From CAYJAZ01 sp964371865 (GTDB lineage: Bacteria > Desulfobacterota > Desulfovibrionia > Desulfovibrionales > Desulfovibrionaceae): a stretch of 18,694 bases of DNA. Position 1 is the first letter of the stretch. Each line of letters begins with the position of its first letter. Positions 1 to 7,158 of the stretch are shown piece after piece. Made by a program: the position numbers and the translations under genes. The notes under the pieces are model-generated. The model searched no databases, was not told the DNA's origin, and saw nothing but the letters and a program-made list of their open reading frames with translations. The stretch spans positions 1 through 18,694 of the forward strand of contig CAYJOR010000052.1 in the NCBI GenBank assembly GCA_964371865.1, read 5' to 3'.

Positions 1-46
1 TGTAAAAGAACTTTCAAAATTTCTCTAAAGAAGAGCTTAGTACAGC

Positions 47-99
47 TTTTTTCGAGAGAGAAACCTCGTTTTTTCAAAAAAACGTGGTTTCCCCCTCCC
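47..99. repeat. Dispersed intergenic repeat, two inverted copies forming a hairpin
   Basis: A plus-strand copy (TTTTTTCGAGAGAG at 47-60, then AAACCTCGTTTTTT at 61-74) faces a minus-strand copy (76-99). The arms pair around 75. As minus-strand RNA, the 3' tail of hcp, the stem is about 20 bp with one A-A mismatch and G-U wobbles. As plus-strand RNA those wobbles become A-C mismatches, so the fold favours the hcp transcript. No clean U-tract follows, so it may be a non-canonical terminator or an mRNA 3'-end structure. A third copy of the motif lies at 18608-18638, downstream of the nitrogenase-like operon. Confidence 0.5.
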
Positions 100-120
100 A
101 AAAAATAGTTATATTGGCAC

Positions 121-1707
121 TTATCCAAGAATTTTCTTTAAATCCTCTTCAGGAGTGCTAATTGGTGAGATATTATAGTTCTTCACTAAAATATCAAGAA
201 CATTTGCTGATACAAATGCAGGAAGAGTTGGGCCTAAATAGATGTTTTTAATATCTAAATAGAGTAAAGTGAGTAAAATAGCAACGGCTTTTTGTTCATA
301 CCAAGAAAGCACCATTGAAAGCGGTAATTCATTTACTGAACACTCAAAAGCTTCTGATAATGCAACGGCTACTTTTATAGCACTAAAGGCATCGTTACAC
401 TGCCCCATATCCATGATGCGCGGTAAACCTTCAATGTCGCCAAGGTCTAAATCGTTGAAACGATACTTTCCGCATGCAAGGGTTAGGATTATGCTATCTT
501 TTGGACTTTGCTTTACAAAATCAGTATAATAGCTTCTTCCTGGGGCTGCACCATCACAACCGCCAACTAGGAAGAAATGTTTTATTTTTCCGCCTTTGAC
601 CAATTCGATTACTTTATCTGCTACTGAAAGAACTGTGCCGTGTGAAAAGCCTGTCATTACAGTTTCACCGCCGTTTATTCCTGTCATTACTCTATCTTCT
701 TGATATCCGCCAAGTTCTAGAGCTTTTTCAATAACCGGAGTAAAGTCTTTTTTATCATCAATGTGCACCATTTCAGGGTAAGAAACAACTGAAGTTGTAA
801 ATATCCTATCTTTATAGCTTTCTTTCACTGGCATAAGGCAATTTGTTGTGAAAAGAACCGGTGCCGGAATGTTATCGAATTCTTTTTGCTGGCTCTGCCA
901 AGCTGTACCAAAATTACCCTTAAGGTGAGGATATTCTTTAAGTTGAGGATAAGCATGAGCAGGTAACATCTCACTATGAGTATAAATATTTATACCTTTT
1001 CCTTGAGTTTGTTCTAGAAGTAATTTCAAGTCATGCAAATCATGCCCCGTGATAACTATAAACGGGCCTTTTTCTATTTTGAGTGGCACTGTTACAGGGC
1101 TTGGCACACCGTAACTTTCTGTATTTGCTTTATCTAAAAGTTCCATACAAGAAAGGTTCACTTTACCAACTTCAAGAACAACAGGAAGCAATTCATCTGC
1201 TCCACAATCTTTTCCTAAGAAATATAAAGCTTTATATAAAAACTTATTTATTTCTTCGTCAGTATAACCTAAAGCCATAGCATGGTGCGCATAGGCTGCC
1301 ATACCTCTGATACCAAATAATATCAAAGATTTAAGAGAACGGATGTCTTCATTTGTTCCCCAAATCGACGACATATCAACATCTGTAACATTATCTAAAG
1401 ATTTATTATTGCACTGAGAAAAAATTTGCTCTTTTTCTGCATGAACAGAATTTATCAGAATCTGTAGAGTTTCAGTATTAAAGTTTACGTTAGTAATTGT
1501 TGTAAAGAGCGAATCAATCACAATTTTAGCACTATTTGCACTCGACTGTCCGCAATTGTCGATAGCACGTGCTAATCCAATTAAAGCTCCTGTAAGTTCA
1601 TCTTGCATATTTGCGTTATCTGAACTTTTCCCGCACACTCCGCTTTTACCATTACAGGCAATATTGCGAGCTGTCTGCTGGCATTGAAAACAAAACATAT
1701 TATTCAT
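121..1707 (-). CDS. hcp: Hybrid-cluster protein (hydroxylamine reductase / NO- or S-nitrosylation-related reductase)
   Basis: A 528-aa cytoplasmic hybrid-cluster protein, a family linked to nitrosative stress (NO or hydroxylamine reduction) in anaerobes. The N-terminal cubane motif is C6-X2-C9-X8-C18-X6-C25; Desulfovibrio class I has X5 in the last gap, so this is class I-like with one extra residue. By motif match to the Desulfovibrio protein, all hybrid-cluster ligands are present: H222 (in ITGHDLHDLK), E246 (HSEMLPAHAYP), C290, C384 (GGCDGAAPG), C412 (LACGKYRFN), C437 (MGQCNDAF), and E471 and K473 (SWYEQKAVA). I chose the ATG at 1707 because a GTG five codons upstream overlaps the Shine-Dalgarno GGAG, which sits 9 nt before this ATG. 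The gene appears monocistronic with a long upstream region. No separate hcr reductase lies beside it, so the electron donor is not evident. Confidence 0.95.
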   Translation of the reverse strand: MNNMFCFQCQQTARNIACNGKSGVCGKSSDNANMQDELTGALIGLARAIDNCGQSSANSAKIVIDSLFTTITNVNFNTETLQILINSVHAEKEQIFSQCNNKSLDNVTDVDMSSIWGTNEDIRSLKSLILFGIRGMAAYAHHAMALGYTDEEINKFLYKALYFLGKDCGADELLPVVLEVGKVNLSCMELLDKANTESYGVPSPVTVPLKIEKGPFIVITGHDLHDLKLLLEQTQGKGINIYTHSEMLPAHAYPQLKEYPHLKGNFGTAWQSQQKEFDNIPAPVLFTTNCLMPVKESYKDRIFTTSVVSYPEMVHIDDKKDFTPVIEKALELGGYQEDRVMTGINGGETVMTGFSHGTVLSVADKVIELVKGGKIKHFFLVGGCDGAAPGRSYYTDFVKQSPKDSIILTLACGKYRFNDLDLGDIEGLPRIMDMGQCNDAFSAIKVAVALSEAFECSVNELPLSMVLSWYEQKAVAILLTLLYLDIKNIYLGPTLPAFVSANVLDILVKNYNISPISTPEEDLKKILG

Positions 1708-2054
1708 TGTAGTAATCTCCACTTTTGGTTATATGTTTTCTGTTTATTTATAGAAAAACCTCCATTTCTATATCTATAACAGGTTTTACCTATTATCTTT
1801 ATTATTATAAGATTATTATTTTGTATGGATACTTCATCTAAAAATAGTGTATGTTTCTAAATTAATTCTTTTGCGTTTTTTCTGCCAAAATACGATTTTT
1901 TCACTTTTGAGCTTTTTTATAATACCAAAATTTGAATAATCCACTATGATGGAAGTCACATTATCATATTTTAAAATGAAAAAGTATTTTCGTGTAAAAA
2001 ATACTCAATTGTTTATAAACATAGGATATATTAAAAATCCCCTCTGAATATTTT
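1708..2054 (-). promoter_or_regulatory. hcp upstream region with putative promoter
   Basis: No credible gene is seen here. On the minus strand there is a good -10 hexamer TATAAT (1809-1804) but no matching -35 at 17 bp, as expected for an activator-dependent promoter. The small inverted repeat AGGTAAAACCT lies just downstream of it, near 1782-1792. HcpR or FNR-type activators commonly control hcp in other bacteria, but I could not identify a clear site for either. The rest is featureless AT-rich DNA. Confidence 0.35.
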
Positions 2055-2107
2055 CCAATGAACCGAACCCCTTTTCTTATACAAAGAAAAGGGGTTCGGT
2101 TCATTGG
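2055..2107 (-). terminator. Perfect 24-bp hairpin downstream of the 103-aa gene
   Basis: Arms 2055-2078 and 2084-2107 are exact reverse complements around a 5-nt loop (ATACA), and the stem contains the GC-rich core AACCGAACCCC. It begins 12 nt after the stop codon of the 103-aa gene, so it could terminate that transcript. However, the minus-strand sequence after it (AAAATATTCAG) is not a U-tract, so it may instead be an mRNA-stabilising structure or a palindromic repeat element. Confidence 0.6.
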
Positions 2108-2119
2108 GGGGATTTATTT

Positions 2120-2431
2120 TTATTCACCAGTTGATGAAAGAGTTGATGAATTATCTGCAAGTTTTGAGTTATCTGCATTTGCTACTTGAACGGTTATACC
2201 AAATTCTTCTTTAACTTTTTCCTCAAAAGTACTTACCTTCATATTGCCACGGCACATAAAATCGCCTTCTTTATTAATATCACTATCAGCAATTCTAATT
2301 GAGGCTAAGGTTGCATCATCATCAGCAAAATTTCTACCTTTATAAAGTCTTAATGTACCACCAAAAGCTTCTTTGAATTGTTGTTTGAATGTACGAACTT
2401 TCATATTTCCATCAATACTAAAATCAGCCAT
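2120..2431 (-). CDS. Small protein of two tandem GNMKV-type repeats, function unknown
   Basis: A 103-aa protein I cannot assign to a characterised family. It contains an internal duplication. Repeat A spans about residues 3-47 (DFSIDGNMKVRTF, KEAFGGTLRLY, ADDDATLASI). Repeat B spans about residues 57-99 (DFMCRGNMKVSTF, KEEFGITVQV, LADNSSTLSS). Both share the order DF-x3-GNMKV-x-TF-x8-FG-x-T, followed by a short acidic or polar turn and TLxS. The protein is acidic, has no signal peptide or membrane segment, and has one cysteine (C60). An AGAGGTG Shine-Dalgarno precedes the ATG at good spacing. The length and alternating pattern could suit small beta-rich domains, but that is speculation. It lies downstream of the peroxiredoxin in the same direction but behind a terminator-like hairpin, so it is probably transcribed separately. 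Confidence 0.75.
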   Translation of the reverse strand: MADFSIDGNMKVRTFKQQFKEAFGGTLRLYKGRNFADDDATLASIRIADSDINKEGDFMCRGNMKVSTFEEKVKEEFGITVQVANADNSKLADNSSTLSSTGE

Positions 2432-2511
2432 AATTACACCTCTAACGGTTAAAGGGTTGCTAGAATAATATTTTCATAGCATTACAAATACTCTATTTTT
2501 TTAGATGTGTA

Positions 2512-2531
2512 AATGTGCTGATTGGCACATT
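2512..2531. promoter_or_regulatory. Inverted repeat AATGTGC-N6-GCACATT
   Basis: A perfect 7-bp inverted repeat with a 6-bp spacer (TGATTG) lies about 80 bp upstream of the start of the 103-aa gene, in a 215-bp intergenic region. The size and symmetry suit a dimeric regulator, but I recognise no specific one, and it could equally be a small RNA stem. Confidence 0.3.
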
Positions 2532-2583
2532 ATAGTTAGGTGTTATTTCTAAATTTAAAACCCAACCTAAATTAAATTAATAA

Positions 2584-2608
2584 GCAGAGCAAGAAATTTT
2601 TGCTCTGC
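2584..2608 (-). terminator. Terminator of the peroxiredoxin gene
   Basis: A 9-bp perfect stem (GCAGAGCAA with TTGCTCTGC, 7-nt loop) starts 38 nt after the peroxiredoxin stop. On the minus strand it is followed by a T-rich stretch (TTATTAATTTAATT). A T-rich run also follows on the plus strand, so it may act in both directions. Confidence 0.7.
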
Positions 2609-2646
2609 CCGTTTATTTTTTACTTACTTAATTTTTAATGATTAAT

Positions 2647-3243
2647 CTATAATTTCCAAGCTTTTTCCATATTACCAACTAAATCAATACTTGGTGAGAT
2701 TGTATTCTTACCAGGTTGCCATTCGCAAGGCATTGCTTGTGTTCCTTTACTTTCACGTACGATTTGAAGAGCTCTAATTTGGCGTAAAACTTCATCAAAA
2801 CTACGACCTAAACTTGCAGATAAAACTTCAGCAGATTGCACATAACCATCTGGATCAATTATAAAAGATCCTCTGAGGGTGAGTTTTTGATCTTCATCAT
2901 AAGTATCATACTGTTTTGCTATTTCAGCATTTGTATCGGCAAGCATTTGGAATGGAACTTTATCACTTTTTGACAGAGAAATAATTTCTTTGTCAGCCCA
3001 CATTTTGTGAACAAATATGCTGTCCGGACTTAGAGTCAGCACTTCCACATCTAAAGATTTAAACTCTTCATATCTTGCTACAACTGTAGCAATTTCACTT
3101 GCTCAAACAAAGGTAAAGTCTCCCGGATAAAAGCAGAGATATACCCACTTACCACGCAAGGATTCCAATGAAACTTCTCCAAAATTACCACCGGCAAATG
3201 CTGGCAACTTAAAATCTGGTGCAGGATAATTAATCTTAATCAT
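2647..3243 (-). CDS. Selenocysteine-containing peroxiredoxin (AhpC/Prx1 type), TGA at 3105-3103 read as Sec47
   Basis: Read from the ATG at 3243 (Shine-Dalgarno AAAGGAG upstream) with one in-frame TGA decoded, this is a full-length 198-residue typical 2-Cys-like peroxiredoxin, which would reduce H2O2 and organic peroxides in the cytoplasm. The TGA falls exactly on the peroxidatic position: P40-GDF-T44-FV-U47-ASE matches the family signature PxxxTxxC, where AhpC has VCPTE. R124 in LRGSFIIDPDG is the conserved active-site arginine. The C-terminal MPCEWQPG supplies a candidate resolving residue, C173, two positions later than the usual VCP cysteine. Homology is continuous across the TGA without a frame change. 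A SECIS-like stem-loop starts 10 nt after it. Sec peroxiredoxins are known in anaerobes. The alternative is a point mutation giving a pseudogene. Conventional calling would keep only the fragment 2647-3048 from a GTG inside the protein. Confidence 0.9.
3075..3105 (-). promoter_or_regulatory. UGA-Sec codon and bacterial SECIS-like element
   Basis: Within the peroxiredoxin mRNA, UGA (3105-3103) is followed by 10 nt and then a perfect 7-bp stem: UUGCUAC (3092-3086), tetraloop AGUU (3085-3082), GUAGCAA (3081-3075). The apical loop lies 17 nt after the UGA and has G at its second position. Both features fit the bacterial SECIS model, in which SelB binds a hairpin immediately 3' of the codon with a G early in the loop. 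The stem codes for residues I51 to A56, so it must also satisfy protein constraints. Confidence 0.8.
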
Positions 3244-3370
3244 TATAAAGCTCCTTTTGTTTGTTAATTTGGTAACAACTTATTTCTAAGTACAATAACA
3301 ATATCATATAATTATTGATTTGAAAAGTATTTTCTAAAATATATTTTTATAAATTTATACAATGAGATAT

Positions 3371-3425
3371 AAAAAAATGAGACGAAACCTTCTAATGTAA
3401 AACTACAAATTAGGATTCGCCTCAT
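3371..3425 (-). terminator. Rho-independent terminator of the yej operon
   Basis: On the minus strand, starting 7 nt after the yejF stop, ATGAGGCGAATCCTAAT pairs imperfectly with ATTAGAAGGTTTCGTCTCAT across a loop of about 10 nt. It is followed directly by TTTTTTT (the A-run at 3371-3377 on the plus strand). This is the most canonical minus-strand terminator in the window. Confidence 0.85.
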
Positions 3426-3431
3426 ATTCGT

Positions 3432-5030
3432 TTATAATGATGCTTCAATAAGCCTTTGCATATACTTAGATTTAGGCCTTGCAAAAACTTCATCTACTCT
3501 GCCCTGTTCCTGACATACGCCATTATATAAAACAAGCACACTATGACAGAACATACGCACCAAATGAAGATCGTGACTAATATAAACATAAGAAATATTA
3601 TGTTTTCTTTGTAGCTCTTTTAATAAATCTATCACTTGAAACTGCAAGTTTCTGTCAAGTGAAGAAGTAGGTTCATCAAGGAAGATCAATTTCGGTTTTA
3701 ATACTAAAACTCTTGCAATTGCAACCCTTTGTCTCTCACCACCCGACAACTCATGCGGATATCTATGTATATAGTTTTTGGGAAGAGAAACATCTTGAAG
3801 TGCATTTTCTACTATTTCATCAAGATTTTCAAGATTAGAATTATGAATTTTATACCCTTCACTTATTATGTCTTTAATAGTCATACGAGGATTGAGTGAA
3901 GTGTATGGATCTTGAAAGACTACCTGAATATCCTTACGTAAAGGCGCCATTTGTTTATGTGTTTTAGTTTGGATATCTTGACCAAGAAATACTATATTTC
4001 CACTACTTTGAATCAGTCTAAGTGATGCAAAGGCAAGGCTAGATTTACCCGAGCCACTCTCACCTACAATACCAAGACATTCACCATCTTGAACTGTATA
4101 GCTAATTCTATTTACAGCTTTAAATGGCGGTCTTCTTTCAAATAATTTTATTCTAGGTCGTGGATATTCAACTGTAAGATTTTTAACGTCAAGAACTGTT
4201 TTTCTTTCTCTGGCGTAAAACTCTTCCATATTTTGAGTTTCAAGATCTGAATCTCTATGTAGTAATCTTTTGGTATATTCATGTGTTGGATTTGATAGTG
4301 ATGTCATGGATTCAACTATTTCACCTTTTTGCATTACATGAATAGAATCAGAAAAATGATTAACAAGCTTTAGATCATGACTAATAAGTAATAATGCCAT
4401 TCCAAATTTTTCTCTTAATTCTTTCAAGAGCATTAATATTGAATATTGCACACTTACATCTAAAGCTGTTGTTGGCTCATCGGCAATAAGAAGTTTAGGA
4501 GTATTTGCTAAAGCCATTGCAATCATTACTCTTTGTCTTTGTCCACCTGAAAGTTGGTGAGGATACGCTTTCATTCTTTCTTCAACTCTGTCGAGCTTTA
4601 CAAGTTCAAAAAGTCTTTTAACTTCCTCAATTCTCTCAACTTTATTTAGTGATGTATGAAGTTCTAAAACTTCTTCAACTTGCTTTCCAACATGGTGAAG
4701 CGGATTTAATCCTGCAAGGGGGTCTTGAAAAACCATACTGATATCTTTACCGCGAAGTTGTACCCATTCATCTTCTTTATAATTAGTTGTAATTTCATCG
4801 TTAAAATGGATTTCTCCTGAATGAATATTACAGCCAAAAGGTAAAAGTCCCATCAACGAGCGAGCGGTTAAAGACTTACCAGAACCACTTTCACCAACAA
4901 GAGCAACACACTCACCTTTTTCAATTTTTAAAGATAAATTTTGAACAATTGAAGGCTGTTGACTTACATTACCTTCTTTATCAACTTTATCAAATCCTAA
5001 ATAAAGATTTTTTATTTCAAGTAAGGACAT
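3432..5030 (-). CDS. yejF: Peptide/microcin C-type ABC importer, fused double ATPase subunit
   Basis: A 532-aa cytoplasmic protein with two complete ABC ATPase domains in one chain, the YejF arrangement (Opp/Dpp systems use two separate proteins). Domain 1: Walker A GESGSGKS (46-53), Q-loop FQDP (101-104), signature LSGGQ (160-164), Walker B with E185 (LLIADE), H-loop ISHD (216-219). Domain 2: Walker A (323-330), FQDPYTSLNP (372-381), LSGGE (428-432), LDEPTSSLD (451-459), ISHD (484-487). All catalytic residues are intact in both, so both should hydrolyse ATP. The start codon shares one base with the yejE stop (TAATG), indicating translational coupling. It is the last gene of yejABEF and is followed immediately by a strong terminator. 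The C-terminus of each domain resembles the oligopeptide-transporter extension. Confidence 0.93.
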   Translation of the reverse strand: MSLLEIKNLYLGFDKVDKEGNVSQQPSIVQNLSLKIEKGECVALVGESGSGKSLTARSLMGLLPFGCNIHSGEIHFNDEITTNYKEDEWVQLRGKDISMVFQDPLAGLNPLHHVGKQVEEVLELHTSLNKVERIEEVKRLFELVKLDRVEERMKAYPHQLSGGQRQRVMIAMALANTPKLLIADEPTTALDVSVQYSILMLLKELREKFGMALLLISHDLKLVNHFSDSIHVMQKGEIVESMTSLSNPTHEYTKRLLHRDSDLETQNMEEFYARERKTVLDVKNLTVEYPRPRIKLFERRPPFKAVNRISYTVQDGECLGIVGESGSGKSSLAFASLRLIQSSGNIVFLGQDIQTKTHKQMAPLRKDIQVVFQDPYTSLNPRMTIKDIISEGYKIHNSNLENLDEIVENALQDVSLPKNYIHRYPHELSGGERQRVAIARVLVLKPKLIFLDEPTSSLDRNLQFQVIDLLKELQRKHNISYVYISHDLHLVRMFCHSVLVLYNGVCQEQGRVDEVFARPKSKYMQRLIEASL

Positions 5031-6070
5031 TATTTACCCTCTTCAGAACTTTGTTGGAAAAATACACGTGGATCGAGCGCATCTCTAAGCCCTTCACCTA
5101 TGAAAACTAAAGCTGTAAGCATACCAGCAAGTGTTGCAAAACCAGAGAAGCCAATCCAAGGAGCAAACAAGTTATTTCTTCCTTGAGATACAATTTCTCC
5201 AAGTGATGGATAACTCGCAGGCAAACCAAAACCTAAGAAATCTAATGAACTTAATGCAACAATAGAGCCATTTATAGAAAATGGAAGCATTGCAACAACA
5301 GCAACTAAAGCATTAGGAAGAATATGTTTTGTGATAATTTGCCAGTCACTTGCGCCAAGGGCATGTGCCGAACGAACAAATTCCATATTTCTAGCTCTTA
5401 GGGTTTCCATACGAACAACACCAACCATACCCATCCAGCTAAAAAGTAACATTATTCCAAGCAGTAACCAGAAATTCATTGTGATAATTCCCGAAACTAT
5501 AATAATAAGATACAGCGTCGGCACACTGCCCCAAACTTCCATGAGTCTTTGACCAAATAAGTCAATCTTTCCGCCATAGTAACCTTGAGCAAGACCAACA
5601 AGAATTCCTATTATACTATTGAAGAAAAAGAGAATTAATCCAAATAGTACCGAAATCCTAAAGCCATAAAGTACCCTTGAAAGAATATCGCGCCCTTGAT
5701 CGTCTGTTCCTAGCCAATGTTTTGAACTTGGAGGCGCAGGAAATGTTGTCTCAAATGGACTAATTGTTGTATAGTAATAAGGAATTAAAGGCCAAATAGT
5801 TATATTGTCTTCTGAAAGAAGTTCTTCAGTAAAATAAGGGTCGTAATAATTTACAGGGAACTCTAAATCTGAACCGAAATCTTTTTCAGTATATTCAATT
5901 ATTGCGGGAAAATACATATTTCCTTTATCGTAAATGAATATTGGTTTATCATTCGCAATAAACTCTGCTATCATGCTAAGAACAAAGACAATTCCTAATA
6001 TAAACAATGCGTAGTAGGCTCTTTTAACTTGTTTAAAAATTGCCCAACGTCTTTGATTTATTTCACTCAT
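5030..6070 (-). CDS. yejE: Peptide ABC importer inner-membrane permease YejE
   Basis: A 346-aa inner-membrane permease of the binding-protein-dependent type (DppC/OppC/YejE). An N-terminal membrane segment (about 20-38) is followed by a periplasmic stretch rich in aromatic and acidic residues (about 40-115), the length expected of YejE. Next comes the family motif HWLGTDDQGRDILSRVLYG (118-136), then several membrane spans. The ABC-docking EAA loop lies at about 229-257 (FVRSAHALGASDW... LPNA), and the family-typical LDFLGFGLP and DALDPR follow near the C-terminus. It pairs with YejB to form the channel. Its ATG overlaps the yejB stop by 4 nt (ATGA) and its stop overlaps the yejF start by 1 nt. 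Confidence 0.93.
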   Translation of the reverse strand: MSEINQRRWAIFKQVKRAYYALFILGIVFVLSMIAEFIANDKPIFIYDKGNMYFPAIIEYTEKDFGSDLEFPVNYYDPYFTEELLSEDNITIWPLIPYYYTTISPFETTFPAPPSSKHWLGTDDQGRDILSRVLYGFRISVLFGLILFFFNSIIGILVGLAQGYYGGKIDLFGQRLMEVWGSVPTLYLIIIVSGIITMNFWLLLGIMLLFSWMGMVGVVRMETLRARNMEFVRSAHALGASDWQIITKHILPNALVAVVAMLPFSINGSIVALSSLDFLGFGLPASYPSLGEIVSQGRNNLFAPWIGFSGFATLAGMLTALVFIGEGLRDALDPRVFFQQSSEEGK

Positions 6071-7152
6071 ACTTTTTTCCTATTTTTGAAGTCAATTCTT
6101 GGATCTACAAACATCATAACTATGTCAGAAAGTAAAGAAGTCACAAGCCCTATGAGTGTAAATACATAAAGAGTTGAAAACATTACAGGATAATCTCTTT
6201 GCATTGTTGCTTCAAATCCTAGTAAACCCATTCCTTGCAGAGAGAAAATTGTTTCAATAAGAAGCGACCCCGCAAAGAAAATCCCAATAAAAGCAGATGG
6301 AAAACCCGATATAACAATAAGCATTGCATTTCTGAAAACATGTTTATAAAGCACAGCTTTTTGAGTTAAACCCTTTGCTTTTGCTGTTTCTACATACTGT
6401 TTTGACAATTCATCTAAAAATGAGTTTCTTGTAAGAAGTGTAAGGCCTGCAAATCCGGTCACAGTCATAGCTATTACAGGCAAAGTTATATGATGAAAAT
6501 AATCAATTATCTGTTCAAATAAAGTCATATCTTCAAAACCTATTGAGTGCAATCCTCTAAGCGGGAACCATTGAAAATAAGAACCGCCTGCAAAAAGAAT
6601 CAGAAGAACAATTGCTAATAAAAATGCTGGTATAGTACTTGCTACTACAACTGTAATCCCAGAATAAACATCAAATTTACTTCCTCTGTTCAAAGCTCTT
6701 TTAATGCCAAGCGGAACACAGACTAAATACGTTATAAGTGTACTCCAAAGCCCTATTGTAATAGATACAGGTAAAGTTTTCTTCACTAAATCCACTACAG
6801 AGTCTGCTTTGAAAAAGCTTTCTCCAAAATCAAAGAGTGCAAAACCTTTAACCATTTCCCAAAATCTTACATAAATTGGCTTATCAAAACCATACATTTC
6901 TTCAATTTCTGCTAAAATTTCAGGAGATAATCCATAATTTTTTTTATCGAACTGGTCATCAGAAACTTGCCCTAAATCTTCGCTGCCTGTACCAACTCTT
7001 TCCATATAAGCATCGCCGGAGTTTTCATAGTTAGCAACAAACTGCTCTACTGGACCTCCCGGTGCCATCTGAATGAGAAAAAAGTTGATTGCTACAATCC
7101 CAAGTAAAGTTGGAATAATTAAAGCTAATCGCCTAAGAATATAGTATAACAT
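6067..7152 (-). CDS. yejB: Peptide ABC importer inner-membrane permease YejB
   Basis: A 361-aa permease of the DppB/OppB/YejB type. The first membrane helix and signature are MLYYILRRLALIIPTLLGIV (1-20), leading to NFFLIQMAPGGPVEQ. A long periplasmic insertion (about 35-125) is longer than in OppB and typical of YejB. It is followed by about five further spans and an EAA loop at about 252-280 (YVETAKAKGL... FRNAM). It forms the translocation pore with YejE. It starts 6 nt after the yejA stop, so the four genes form one tight operon with the membrane subunits translationally coupled. Confidence 0.93.
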   Translation of the reverse strand: MLYYILRRLALIIPTLLGIVAINFFLIQMAPGGPVEQFVANYENSGDAYMERVGTGSEDLGQVSDDQFDKKNYGLSPEILAEIEEMYGFDKPIYVRFWEMVKGFALFDFGESFFKADSVVDLVKKTLPVSITIGLWSTLITYLVCVPLGIKRALNRGSKFDVYSGITVVVASTIPAFLLAIVLLILFAGGSYFQWFPLRGLHSIGFEDMTLFEQIIDYFHHITLPVIAMTVTGFAGLTLLTRNSFLDELSKQYVETAKAKGLTQKAVLYKHVFRNAMLIVISGFPSAFIGIFFAGSLLIETIFSLQGMGLLGFEATMQRDYPVMFSTLYVFTLIGLVTSLLSDIVMMFVDPRIDFKNRKKV

Positions 7153-7158
7153 TTATCT

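Noticed and set aside
1708..1722. hcp starting at the GTG at 1722, giving a 533-aa protein.
   Set aside because: The GTG is part of the GTGGAG ribosome site for the ATG at 1707, and the five extra residues are not typical of the family N-terminus.
2055..2107. CRISPR or insertion-sequence terminal repeat.
   Set aside because: There is a single hairpin only, with no regularly spaced repeats, no transposase and no target duplication visible.
3048..3243. Peroxiredoxin as a pseudogene broken by a nonsense mutation, with a separate short gene starting at a GTG (3048).
   Set aside because: The stop is TGA specifically, it lies exactly at the catalytic residue, the frame is continuous on both sides, and a SECIS-like hairpin follows. 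The GTG at 3048 has no ribosome site and would remove the active site.
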